Shown here: positions 9,412 to 17,827 of the stretch, one piece after another
How positions within the stretch are numbered: position 1 is the stretch's first letter
Layout of the letters: the number at the start of each line of letters is the position of its first letter
Origin: Oceanococcus sp964629015
GTDB taxonomy: Bacteria > Pseudomonadota > Gammaproteobacteria > Nevskiales > Oceanococcaceae
Direction: 5' to 3'
Length of the DNA stretch: 64,000 bases
Assembly: GCA_964629015.1 (NCBI GenBank)
Contig: CAZVMN010000008.1
Span: 62,001-126,000, forward strand
Notes under the pieces: generated by a model
The model's input: the letters and a program-made list of their open reading frames with translations, nothing else
Told to the model about the DNA's origin: nothing
Databases searched by the model: none
Program-made: the position numbers and the translations under genes

Positions 9412-10107
9412 ATGACCACGCCTTCGCTCAACACCTTTTGGCGCCGTGAGTATGCCGCCGGCGGCCCTCCGCCGACCTGGATTTTGGCTCAGCCTGTTGC
9501 CGGCATCATCGCATGGTGCGCGGTCCGCGCCGGTGTCAGTGCGAGTCAGGTCACGCTTGCGGCGCTGTCGCTGGCTTTGGCCGGTGCGGGGGTTCTGGCG
9601 TTCGGTGACGCGGGTATCTCCACCCAAGTTATAGCTTGGCTTTTGCTCACATTGGCTTACGTTCTCGACTGCGCGGATGGACAGGTAGCGCGGTCTACGA
9701 AAACTGCCAGTGAGCGTGGGGGCTGGTTGGACGTCTATTGCGACTATGCTGTGATTGGTATCGTTCCGTTTGCGGCGCTGTGGTATCAAATTGATTCGGG
9801 CGCAGACTCGGCCCAGCTTTTTTGTCTGTTGTCCGGTGCGTTGATCATGGTGGTGGGGCGCAGTCAGGATCTGTTCACCGCTTCAATGTTTCGGAAAGCA
9901 TCCAAGGAACGCTTTAGCACAGCGGGCATCCTGCATTTGGTTCGTCGTTCGGCGGTCTCATTGACCGACACTTTGACGGTCTCTTTGCTGGTATGTGTGT
10001 TGCGGGAAAATATTCTGCTGCTGAGTGCAGCGTTCCTGATACTGGGCGGTCTGGGTATGGCGCACAGCCTTTATATCGCACTGCGTCGTTTTGATGCCGC
10101 TGCTTGA
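9412..10107 (+). CDS. CDP-alcohol phosphotransferase family membrane protein
   Basis: About 231 residues with several membrane segments and the full family signature D-x2-D-G-x2-A-R-x8-G-x3-D-x3-D (D86, D89, G90, A93, R94, G103, D107, D111). All catalytic and metal ligands are present. Such enzymes join a CDP-linked alcohol to a second alcohol, releasing CMP and forming a phosphodiester. Its place between glycosyltransferases and a Wzy-like protein, with a TagD-like cytidylyltransferase at 14416 in the same locus, suggests a phosphodiester decoration of the glycan or its lipid carrier rather than ordinary phospholipid synthesis. That role is inference. TTG at 9406 is an alternative start. Confidence 0.85.
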   Translation: MTTPSLNTFWRREYAAGGPPPTWILAQPVAGIIAWCAVRAGVSASQVTLAALSLALAGAGVLAFGDAGISTQVIAWLLLTLAYVLDCADGQVARSTKTASERGGWLDVYCDYAVIGIVPFAALWYQIDSGADSAQLFCLLSGALIMVVGRSQDLFTASMFRKASKERFSTAGILHLVRRSAVSLTDTLTVSLLVCVLRENILLLSAAFLILGGLGMAHSLYIALRRFDAAA

Positions 10108-11479
10108 TCTGCCAAACAAGCCGCTGGACTCCTCGGCTGTGCAATCCCCGGACGAGCGTACTGGGCTCTGGGGCGGAACGCGCAGTGAGTGGTTTATTCT
10201 GCTTCCCAGTCTCTTGATGGTGTTCGGCCCGCCTGTTTGGCGCTCCTACGGGGCTCGTGGCTTGGGCGCCAGTGCGGCGGGACGGATTGATATTTTCGTG
10301 TTGCTGCAACTTGGCGTTTACGCATTCTCGGCCGCCGTTCTGGTGCTGCAATTGCTGAAATGGCGTGAGGAGCGCTTGATGCCAAGGCCTATGTTGTTCT
10401 GGGTCGCAGCGCTCGCGGCCATACCTGCATTGATGTACATGTCAGCGATCAATTCGCCGTCGGCGTTTCTGACGTTCACGATGAGTACTTTATTTGCCAT
10501 CGGTTTGGCGAGCGCCATTTTCACTGCAATGTGTATTGGCACTGGGCGGTTGCGCTTCTGTTTTGCGTTGGAAGCGTTCTTCCGCGTCAACGTGATTCTG
10601 GTCGTGTTGGTGATGCTGACCAATCTGGTCTCGCCAAGCGCGGTGAACGTTTACAGTCAGGGGCAATGGCGTGTGAAGGGCAATGATGTTGCGGACATGT
10701 CCTTGGCCGCGGCCATGACGATGGTTTATGCGAGCTATCTGTACATGCGCACGGGCCGTGCATTCTGGCCGGCAGCGCTGGCCATGCTGGGCGCTTATGC
10801 TTTGGTTATGCCGGATGTGCGCATCGCTTATGGCGCGACCTTAGCGGGTTTGTCGCTGCTGTTGATGTTCTCGGTAATGATCCGCAACGACGCCCAAGAT
10901 GTCGCCGGCGTACGCGCCAGTTTGGTGGGCGCATTCGCAGTTCTGGCGCCGGTTGTTATCTTGCTGGTAGCGGGGTTTTACAGCGACGAGATTTACTCCA
11001 CGTTGACTCGGGATAAACCCGAAGCCCTGTCGACACTGAGCGGGCGAACTCTGATCTGGGATTGGGTTTCCAGCAATGCGGATTGGTTCTTGGGGCATGG
11101 TTTCGTCGCCGGGTTCCGGCACGATTTCCAGCATTTGGGTATCGGTGAATACCGCGGTCTGTTGTTGCAAAGTCTCAACCCGAGTCGGATTGGCAGTGCC
11201 CACAGTGTGTATTTCGAGCTGGTCTACGGCTTGGGTTGGTTGGCCGGGACGCTGGTCGTTGTGATTCTTGCCGCAACCGTATTTACGCGCCTGATGGTGC
11301 TGCGTGCGGCGGACAGTTTCGAGCACTTGATGGTCCGGGTTGTGGCGGTTGTATTGGGTATATTTTGTTTGACCCAATCCAGCTTTCTGATGCCGCCAAG
11401 CCATAATTTCGGCGTGTTGATGTTTGTGCTTGCGCTCGCTCTTGGGGTGCGCTGGCGCCAGTGGATGAGGGTAACGTGA
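10094..11479 (+). CDS. O-antigen ligase/polymerase-like membrane protein (Wzy_C/WaaL type)
   Basis: A 461-residue integral membrane protein with about ten hydrophobic segments. A periplasmic loop contains SGRTLIWDW followed by SAHSVYFELVYGLGWLA, the loop-plus-His pattern of Wzy_C/WaaL proteins. It would polymerise or ligate lipid-linked repeat units on the periplasmic side of the inner membrane. The ATG at 10094 overlaps the end of the CDP-alcohol gene by 14 bases. A second, unrelated-looking Wzy_C protein is at 16391; which one is the polymerase cannot be told from sequence. Confidence 0.8.
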   Translation: MPLLDLPNKPLDSSAVQSPDERTGLWGGTRSEWFILLPSLLMVFGPPVWRSYGARGLGASAAGRIDIFVLLQLGVYAFSAAVLVLQLLKWREERLMPRPMLFWVAALAAIPALMYMSAINSPSAFLTFTMSTLFAIGLASAIFTAMCIGTGRLRFCFALEAFFRVNVILVVLVMLTNLVSPSAVNVYSQGQWRVKGNDVADMSLAAAMTMVYASYLYMRTGRAFWPAALAMLGAYALVMPDVRIAYGATLAGLSLLLMFSVMIRNDAQDVAGVRASLVGAFAVLAPVVILLVAGFYSDEIYSTLTRDKPEALSTLSGRTLIWDWVSSNADWFLGHGFVAGFRHDFQHLGIGEYRGLLLQSLNPSRIGSAHSVYFELVYGLGWLAGTLVVVILAATVFTRLMVLRAADSFEHLMVRVVAVVLGIFCLTQSSFLMPPSHNFGVLMFVLALALGVRWRQWMRVT

Positions 11480-11527
11480 GCTCTTGGAATCATGCGACCA
11501 TGACAGCACTTCGCATATAGCAGGTCG

Positions 11528-12391
11528 GTGGATATGCGTTCTATGCATTATTGGCGGCAGCACTTGAGTCAGCGGTTGCCTGGCCTCAAGCGACACTACA
11601 AGCGCTTGCTGCACCGCCGTGAACATCGTCATTTGAGCGGTCAGGTGGCGGTGGTCAGTGATCAACCCGGGGCATTTGTTTTCTGCGCCCACAAAGCGGC
11701 GTCAACGTTCCTGTCCAAAGCGGTGAGCTATCTGATCGATGATCCGAGGCGGTGCATGGATCTGGAGGGATACCTTTGGAACGTCCGGGGTACGCCCGTC
11801 GCGCCCTATCTGCATGAGCACGCAGCGGAGCTGTTTCATCCGCAAAAGGGCTACGTATATTGCCCGATACGGACCTATCTCCCGGATAGCGTGTTGCGGG
11901 GACAGGCCGGTCTGGTCTGTGTGCGTGATCCGCGTGATGTTCTGGTGTCGCACTACCATTCGATCAGTCGCAGCCATATTGCACCGGCGGCGTCAGGTGC
12001 CCGGCAGCGATTTTTCGCAGCGCGCGAGCATGCCTTGCAGCTTGGTCTGGATGCCTATGTGCTCGACTATCTCATCACGGTTGAGGACACGTTCGCGGGT
12101 TTTGCTCGCATGGTGCAGCGTCATGGTTTTCAAGTGTTGCACTACGAACGCATGCTCAGTGATTTTGATGCCTGGGTCGGCTCCCTCGGTGAGGTCCTGA
12201 AGGTTCCGATGACCCAACAAAGGCGTGATGGTTTGTGGGCACTGTCAGGATTGGGTGAAGCGGCGCAAGGCGAGGGAACGCATATCCGTAACCGCAATCC
12301 CGGCCAATACCAGGGGCTGAAGCCGCAAACGCTGGAGCAAGTCAATCAGCGATTGGCCGCGATACTTCCGGCCTTGGGCTATTCCGTTTGA
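11528..12391 (+). CDS. Sulfotransferase domain protein
   Basis: A 287-residue protein with a 5'-phosphosulfate loop in FCAHKAASTFLSKAV (about residues 57-71) and a 3'-phosphate-binding motif CVRDPRDVLVSHYHS, both features of PAPS-dependent sulfotransferases. It probably sulfates a sugar in the polysaccharide. It differs clearly from the sulfotransferase at 3407, which has KAGTTSL, so the two likely target different positions. The frame starts at GTG 11528, with an ATG two codons on at 11534. It converges on the WecG-family gene with 13 bases between. Confidence 0.82.
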   Translation: MDMRSMHYWRQHLSQRLPGLKRHYKRLLHRREHRHLSGQVAVVSDQPGAFVFCAHKAASTFLSKAVSYLIDDPRRCMDLEGYLWNVRGTPVAPYLHEHAAELFHPQKGYVYCPIRTYLPDSVLRGQAGLVCVRDPRDVLVSHYHSISRSHIAPAASGARQRFFAAREHALQLGLDAYVLDYLITVEDTFAGFARMVQRHGFQVLHYERMLSDFDAWVGSLGEVLKVPMTQQRRDGLWALSGLGEAAQGEGTHIRNRNPGQYQGLKPQTLEQVNQRLAAILPALGYSV

Positions 12392-12404
12392 GGTGATAAG
12401 CGGC

Positions 12405-13205
12405 CTATGCGTCGCCGCGATAGGGGGGCTTGCCGTACCGCAGAGGCCGCGGTCCGCACAACTGCTGCCGCAGCATTTCATAGACATAACGGCTGTTGTT
12501 GAATAGGTAGCGCCGCCATAGACGCTGCGGATCCTGGAGTAGCCGATGCAGCCACTGCAATCCCCATCGCCCCATCCAGGCGGGTGGAGGTTGGAGCAGG
12601 TCGGCGTAGTAGTCGAATGCCGCACCAACGGCAATGCAGGGTGCGGGAATCAACGTGCTGTGTTCGTATAGCCAGATGTCCTGCCGTGGGGTGCCCAATC
12701 CGACAAAGACGATGCGTGCCCCACTGTCGCGAATCTCCTGAGCGATCACGGCTTGCTCGTCTGCTGAGATGGTGGTGTAACGCCCGGCGCGCATGCCGGC
12801 GATCGTGAGTGAGGGATGGCGCTCCGCGAGTCGCGCGGCCATGCCTTCCAATGCAGGAGGATTGCCGCCGTAGAAGTAGCACGGCAAGCCCAACTGCTCG
12901 GCCTGATCAAGCACATCTTGCATGAGCTTGGGGCCGTAGACACGGTGCTGGAGGCCAGCCCGGTAAAAGTGGTTCAGCGCCCAGCGCACCGGTTGGCCGT
13001 CACAGACTTTCATAGACAACGCATTGAGACGCTGTTGATGATCGGGGTCTTCCAGCGCTGCGATGAGGCTGTAACTGGCCAAGCATGCCACGCTCAGATG
13101 TTGCTGCTTTTGCGCACTGTCGACAACAGCCTGAATGACCGCTTCGGGCTCGCAGGCGTGAACCTCGACACCGAGGACATTATGCGCGGGGATAGAGCGG
13201 CTCAT
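12405..13205 (-). CDS. WecG/TagA/CpsF family glycosyltransferase (GT26)
   Basis: The 266-residue protein has the family hallmarks FVGLGTPRQDIWLYEH and AVGAAFDYYADLLQPPPAW, then the C-terminal GLQWLHRLLQDPQRLWRRY. Members (TagA, WecG, GumM) add ManNAc, ManNAcA or a hexose to undecaprenyl-linked acceptors on the cytoplasmic membrane face. Its start overlaps the upstream GT4 stop (ATGA). It is the last gene of a leftward trio: cytidylyltransferase, GT4, this gene. A TagD-like and a TagA-like protein in one operon recall wall-teichoic-acid chemistry, but no TagB/TagF glycerophosphotransferase is present here. Confidence 0.9.
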   Translation of the reverse strand: MSRSIPAHNVLGVEVHACEPEAVIQAVVDSAQKQQHLSVACLASYSLIAALEDPDHQQRLNALSMKVCDGQPVRWALNHFYRAGLQHRVYGPKLMQDVLDQAEQLGLPCYFYGGNPPALEGMAARLAERHPSLTIAGMRAGRYTTISADEQAVIAQEIRDSGARIVFVGLGTPRQDIWLYEHSTLIPAPCIAVGAAFDYYADLLQPPPAWMGRWGLQWLHRLLQDPQRLWRRYLFNNSRYVYEMLRQQLCGPRPLRYGKPPYRGDA

Positions 13206-14416
13206 GCCAGCAGTTCCCGATAAAGCGCGGTGAGTGCTGCGGCATTGTGGCCAGGCTCGTGGAGCTTGTTGATGCTGTCAGGGGCTTGGGCGGCCCAGCG
13301 GGACAGTGTCGGGTTGTCGGGTTCAAACAGCTCGAGCAGGGTCGGCGCCCATTGATCTGGACTCAGTCGCAAAATCTGGCCATTGATTTGCGGCTTGATC
13401 ATATCGTCGGGTCCGCTGCCAACCAGGGCCACAACGCCGACGCCGTTGGCCAGAGCTTCGAGTGCGGAGAGACCGAAGGTTTCCCGCCATAGCGAGGGCA
13501 TCAGCAGCAGTCGCGCTTGGCTCAGCAAGTTCATGGTATCTGCGCGAGGTAACTGTCCGTGCAGCCGAATTCGCCTGGACAGGTTTTTGTCCGTATCGAT
13601 CTGCTCGCGTAGCTGGTTTTCCAGTGGTCCGGAACCGATGATGTCTAATGCTGGCGCACGCTCTCCCATGCTCTGCCAAGCCTGTAACAAGGCAAGTACA
13701 CCTTTTTCCTCGTCCAGTCGCCCTATGAAGATGGCGTCACGCGTTCTGTCGGTCCATGGCAGCGGTGTTTGCGCCGGTGTCGGGCGAAAATTGGGCTTGA
13801 TGCGCATGCGCTGGGTCGGCACCCCGGCTTGGCGCAGGGTCTCAAACTGCGCTTGTGACAGGGTCAGGAACCGATCAATAAAGCGGGATTGGCGCCGCAA
13901 GCTGGCGACAAACGCGGTGGCCACCAAGGACCCCGCAAAGCTGCCACGGTAGCAACGGTAACGTATCCCCCATGCGAGTTGTCCCGTCTGGCAGCGGTAA
14001 CAGGGGGCGTGCTGACGAAAGGCCGTCCCGGTGCTGCAGAACCAGCGGTAATTGTGCAGCGTCATCACCACTTTGGCGCCTGCCGCATGTGCCTGAGGCA
14101 GAATGCTTGGGCTAATATTCGGGAAGAGGTTGTGAACGTGAACAATGTCAGGCTTCAGCGCCCTCACGTGACGTTTGAAACGTCGCGCAACCAGCAGATT
14201 CCACGGCGCTAGCAGCGCGCTCAGATATTGCCGGATCGGGTGGCCTTGGTCCGCGTGAACGATGAAATCGGAGACGTCGACACCTTGATCGGCGAGCAAC
14301 TGCCGTTCCAGCTCAACAACCCGATTCTCTCCGCTGGGATTGCTGCGGCGATATCCGCTGTGAACCAGCATGACGCGCAGCTTGCGCGGTGTGGAGGGGG
14401 GCGCCAGCGTGCTCAC
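13202..14416 (-). CDS. Glycosyltransferase family 4
   Basis: About 404 residues, GT-B fold. The N-terminus reads RVMLVHSGYRRSNPSGENR, a GT4 donor/acceptor loop, followed by DIVHVHNLFPNISP. The C-terminal half has FIGRLDEEKG and the E-x7-E motif in ETFGLSALEALANG. The GTG at 14416 shares one base with the stop of the upstream cytidylyltransferase (TAGTG), so I prefer it to the longer frame opening at 14488. The C-terminus overlaps the WecG-family start. Role: retaining sugar addition during repeat-unit assembly. Confidence 0.86.
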   Translation of the reverse strand: MSTLAPPSTPRKLRVMLVHSGYRRSNPSGENRVVELERQLLADQGVDVSDFIVHADQGHPIRQYLSALLAPWNLLVARRFKRHVRALKPDIVHVHNLFPNISPSILPQAHAAGAKVVMTLHNYRWFCSTGTAFRQHAPCYRCQTGQLAWGIRYRCYRGSFAGSLVATAFVASLRRQSRFIDRFLTLSQAQFETLRQAGVPTQRMRIKPNFRPTPAQTPLPWTDRTRDAIFIGRLDEEKGVLALLQAWQSMGERAPALDIIGSGPLENQLREQIDTDKNLSRRIRLHGQLPRADTMNLLSQARLLLMPSLWRETFGLSALEALANGVGVVALVGSGPDDMIKPQINGQILRLSPDQWAPTLLELFEPDNPTLSRWAAQAPDSINKLHEPGHNAAALTALYRELLA

Positions 14417-14805
14417 TAGTCGCGGATCTTCTCGATCGTCGCGGTCGTGGAAATGCCTGGTGTGCGTGGCAGGTATACGACCTCGCAAATGTCGGACAAC
14501 TCATCAAACTTTCCAGCCCAATCGTCACCGATCACGAATACCGCAGCTTTGTGCTCCAGGATGTAGTCACGTTTGTGCTCCAGCGACTCCTCCACGAACA
14601 CATCGTCAACCATACGCAAGGCTTTTAGTAACTGCATGCGCTCATGCAGCGGATAGATGGGAGCGCGCTGTTTTTTGTTGACCGACAAAGCATCGGTTGA
14701 AACACCGACAACCAGACGGTCACCGAGCGCAAGGGCGCGTTCGAGAATTCGCAAATGGCCCACGTGAAGCACGTCGAAAGTTCCGAACGTAATGACAGTT
14801 TTCAT
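14416..14805 (-). CDS. Glycerol-3-phosphate cytidylyltransferase-like nucleotidyltransferase (TagD-like)
   Basis: A 129-residue enzyme with FGTFDVLHVGH (HxGH at residues 14-17) and the C-terminal RTPGISTT segment (ISTT at 118-121). Together these match the TagD/GCT group that makes CDP-glycerol from CTP and glycerol-3-phosphate. Related short nucleotidyltransferases can use other phospho-alcohols, so the exact substrate is inferred. The ATG at 14805 is chosen because MKTVITFGTFD is the conserved N-terminus; the frame extends to 14826. It heads a leftward operon with a GT4 and a WecG/TagA-type transferase, and a CDP-alcohol phosphotransferase lies at 9412. Confidence 0.82.
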   Translation of the reverse strand: MKTVITFGTFDVLHVGHLRILERALALGDRLVVGVSTDALSVNKKQRAPIYPLHERMQLLKALRMVDDVFVEESLEHKRDYILEHKAAVFVIGDDWAGKFDELSDICEVVYLPRTPGISTTATIEKIRD

Positions 14806-15034
14806 GGATACAGCAGGGCTCGACAATCCCTGAGCTTAGCGCGCTTGGTGGCGCTAAACCAGAGCCAGGCATGCTTCTTGGCGACGGGGTCATGCCACTG
14901 GTTGGGAGGCTGCGAATACGCGTATGATGCGGACAGAACCCGCTTGCGCGCGACACCCTAACAATCAGAGGTGCTGCCCTTCGGACAGGAAGGTAGCGGG
15001 GGCTGGAGACAAGGATGACATCTCGGGGTAATCG
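14806..15034. promoter_or_regulatory. Divergent region upstream of the initiating transferase
   Basis: This 229-base region separates the leftward cytidylyltransferase operon from the rightward initiating transferase. A possible rightward promoter is TTGGGA at 14902-14907 with TATGAT at 14923-14928, but the 15-base spacing is short. GACAAGGATGA near 15009-15019 may form part of the ribosome site. No riboswitch fold or tRNA was recognised. Confidence 0.3.
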
Positions 15035-16462
15035 ATGACGAGTCGGCCGTGGCGGTTGAATCGTATCTGGTCGCCATGGACACCATTAGTGGTGTTGGTG
15101 GACGGTGTCGTTGTGTGGAGCAGCGGCATGATCACGTTGTGGGCGCTGGCTGTATTTTCCGGGCGAACGGGCGTTTGGCCTCCGCCCGAGTCTTGGCGCG
15201 TGCTGATTTGGACCATGGCCTTTGCCTACCCGGTAACGATGCAGTTTCTGGGATTTTATCGGCCAGTGCTCGAACCTTTGATGTGGCCGCAGGTTCGACG
15301 CCGCCTGAGTGCTTGGGTGATATCAGTGGTTCTGCTGCTGGTTATGCTGTTCGTCACCAAAAGCGGGGCGGAATACTCGCGTTTGTGGGTAGGCAGTTGG
15401 TTTGCCAGCGTTGGCCTTGTGGTCATCCTGGAAGCCTGGGTTATGCACCATGTGCGCCAGGCACGCCATCAGCGTGGTCAGGGTATTCGGCGCATTTTGT
15501 TGGCCGGTAGCGGTCCCTTGGCGGCTCATGCATCCAAGGCCTTGCAGGTCAATCCTTGGGCGGGCTTGCGGGTCATGGGCTACCTCTCCGAAGGTGACAG
15601 TTCTCAAATGCCGGAGGACTTACCTTGCTTGGGCAATATCGATGGTGTCGAGAGCGTCATCGCGCTTCGGGATGACATCGACGAGGTCTGGTTGGCACTG
15701 CCGATGACGCGCGAAAGCCAGATTCACGACGTGCTGAGAACCATGCGTGAGCACTTGGTGGATGTGCGCATGGTGCCGGATATCTTCATGTATGACCTGG
15801 TCAACCGTGATGTCGATGAAGTGCTCGGTCTGCCGGTTATTGGCTTGACCACCAGCCCGCACCGAGGGCTTGATCTGGCACTCAAGCGCTTGATGGATAT
15901 CCTGGGTGCTGCGCTGGCGTTGCTGGCCTTCGCTCCGATAATGCTGATGTGTGCGGTCGCGGTTTATGTGAGTTCGCCGGGGGGCGTTCTGTTTCGACAG
16001 CAGCGCCATGGTCTGGATGGAAAAGCGTTTACTGCGTTGAAATTTCGCACCATGTATGTGGGCGGCGACGACGGCCCCAAATACCGTCAGGCCACCCGGG
16101 ATGACCCGCGGGTGACACCGGTTGGTCGCGTGTTACGTCGCTACAGCCTGGATGAATTGCCACAGCTCTTGAATGTCCTGTTTGGTGATATGTCCCTGGT
16201 GGGACCTCGGCCCCACCCGATCAATATGAACATCACCTACTGGGATGACATAGACCGTTACGCGCTTCGCCACCGGGTTAAGCCCGGTATAACGGGATGG
16301 GCTCAGGTGCATGGATTGCGCGGTGAAACCCGTGACCTACGCATGCTCGAAAAACGCATTGAGTATGACCTGTTCTATATCGACAACTGGTCACTGATGC
16401 TGGACATCAAGATCCTTTTTCATACCGCGTTTGTGATCTGGTTTCAGCCAACGGCGTATTGA
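15035..16462 (+). CDS. Polyprenyl-phosphate sugar-1-phosphate transferase (WcaJ/EpsB family)
   Basis: The 475-residue protein has four or five N-terminal membrane helices, a CoA_binding_3-type central domain (IRRILLAGSGPLAAHASKAL) and the C-terminal bacterial sugar transferase catalytic domain from about residue 280. That domain contains KRLMDILGAALALL, LKFRTM, RRYSLDELPQLLNVL, GDMSLVGPRPH and KPGITGWAQV. Such enzymes transfer glucose- or galactose-1-phosphate to undecaprenyl phosphate, the committed first step of repeat-unit synthesis. It is transcribed alone rightward and its last 72 bases overlap the convergent wzy-like gene. Confidence 0.93.
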   Translation: MTSRPWRLNRIWSPWTPLVVLVDGVVVWSSGMITLWALAVFSGRTGVWPPPESWRVLIWTMAFAYPVTMQFLGFYRPVLEPLMWPQVRRRLSAWVISVVLLLVMLFVTKSGAEYSRLWVGSWFASVGLVVILEAWVMHHVRQARHQRGQGIRRILLAGSGPLAAHASKALQVNPWAGLRVMGYLSEGDSSQMPEDLPCLGNIDGVESVIALRDDIDEVWLALPMTRESQIHDVLRTMREHLVDVRMVPDIFMYDLVNRDVDEVLGLPVIGLTTSPHRGLDLALKRLMDILGAALALLAFAPIMLMCAVAVYVSSPGGVLFRQQRHGLDGKAFTALKFRTMYVGGDDGPKYRQATRDDPRVTPVGRVLRRYSLDELPQLLNVLFGDMSLVGPRPHPINMNITYWDDIDRYALRHRVKPGITGWAQVHGLRGETRDLRMLEKRIEYDLFYIDNWSLMLDIKILFHTAFVIWFQPTAY

Positions 16463-17827
16463 GAGCGGGGTGTTGCGACCGTGTATGCGCGTCGCCAATG
16501 CCAAAAGTGTGACGAAATAAGCCACATAAGCGGGTATGCGGAAATTGAACTCGACGCTCGCATGGAGCAGACCCGCGGCGATGATGGCCAGGACGGCGGC
16601 GCCTGTTGCACGTCGCCAACTGCGTCGTTCGCGCAGGGCCGCGATGGCGTAGAGGATGTGGTACAGCAGCAGCGCACCGAGAAGAGCAAGCCCCGGAACA
16701 CCGACCTCAATCCAGAACTCATAATAGTCGTTGTGTGCGTGGCGGAAACTGCGTTCAAACCCTTCGGGCCGGACGGACTCCTGAAGAATGGGGTAGCTGC
16801 CCAATCCTGCTCCGATGTGACCGAAACTGTCGACCAGCTGTCGTGACATATCGTTGGCGACAAAACGCACCTCGGACTCATAGTCGGTCTGCTCAATCCG
16901 CTCCATCACCCGTTCAAGCCCATATCGTTCGCTGACCAGCAGTACGTCGGCCACCGCGATTGACAGGAACAGCAGCAGGCCTCTGCCGAAGTTTGCCGCG
17001 CGGCGAGCGCTAAGCAGCCAGGCCATGGCATAAACGGTCACGGCCAGCGCGAGGGCGGCATTACCCATACGGGATTGCGAGAGAACCACACCAATCACGA
17101 TCACAAGCAGAAGAACGCGGAACAACACCAGCTCGCTGGTCAGTAGATTCAACAAGCTACGCAAGCGAGCGCGCCAACTGCCGGTAACGTTGGGGTCATT
17201 CCTACGACCAAGTATCAGCCCCAAGCCGGCACAAAAACCCAAGCAAAGAAACGCGGCGAAGTGATTGCGATTGGCAAATGTTCCCGTCGCGACCCCTTGG
17301 TGGGCATTGGCAGGGTCGAGCAAGGGGTGTCCGATCCCGGCCAGAAGATGCAAGGCACCGTAGACGGCTTCTAGGCCGGCTGCGAAGGTAATGACCATGA
17401 GTACGCGGCGTACGCTGTCCCGATCGTGGGCGACGCTGAGCACCGTCAGATAAACGATCGCGTAAGTCAGGCTCAGTATCGTGAGTTCAAGGCCATGTGC
17501 TGGCGCCAACGACAGAGAGTACCGGGCCTGCCCACCGGCTTGAGCGACCGCTTCGTGATAAGCCAGAGCTGAGGGAGACAGACGCGCTAGCAGCTCAGGC
17601 GGTAACGGAAGAAGCTGGAATATGAGCCACCCGAGCCAAGCGGCCCAGAGCATGATGCCTATCCTCGGTAACGGTGGGCGCTTGGCATTGCTCAGCGATG
17701 AAAAAATCAAACTGAATGCGCAGCACACCAGCAGAATGATGGGAGGCGCATCGGCGTTGCCACCGCGATAAATGGGGGTCGCAAGCAGCCCGGCGAAAAA
17801 AAACCACGACGCGAGACGGGCAGTCAT
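16391..17827 (-). CDS. O-antigen ligase/polymerase family membrane protein (Wzy_C)
   Basis: A 478-residue polytopic membrane protein with GTFANRNHFAAFLCLGFC in the middle and the periplasmic loop RHAHNDYYEFWIEVGVPGLA, the signature region of the Wzy_C family. It would polymerise repeats or ligate glycan to an acceptor. The ATG at 17827 overlaps the stop of the upstream gene (ATGA) and is preferred to a longer frame opening at 17893. It is the last gene of the leftward FecR-barrel-Wza-Wzc operon. Its C-terminal 24 codons overlap the end of the WcaJ-like gene on the other strand. Confidence 0.85.
   Translation of the reverse strand: MTARLASWFFFAGLLATPIYRGGNADAPPIILLVCCAFSLIFSSLSNAKRPPLPRIGIMLWAAWLGWLIFQLLPLPPELLARLSPSALAYHEAVAQAGGQARYSLSLAPAHGLELTILSLTYAIVYLTVLSVAHDRDSVRRVLMVITFAAGLEAVYGALHLLAGIGHPLLDPANAHQGVATGTFANRNHFAAFLCLGFCAGLGLILGRRNDPNVTGSWRARLRSLLNLLTSELVLFRVLLLVIVIGVVLSQSRMGNAALALAVTVYAMAWLLSARRAANFGRGLLLFLSIAVADVLLVSERYGLERVMERIEQTDYESEVRFVANDMSRQLVDSFGHIGAGLGSYPILQESVRPEGFERSFRHAHNDYYEFWIEVGVPGLALLGALLLYHILYAIAALRERRSWRRATGAAVLAIIAAGLLHASVEFNFRIPAYVAYFVTLLALATRIHGRNTPLSIRRWLKPDHKRGMKKDLDVQHQ

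Noticed and set aside
14806..15034. Possible riboswitch before the initiating transferase
   Set aside because: Some GC-rich stems can be drawn, but none matches a known c-di-GMP or other riboswitch consensus.
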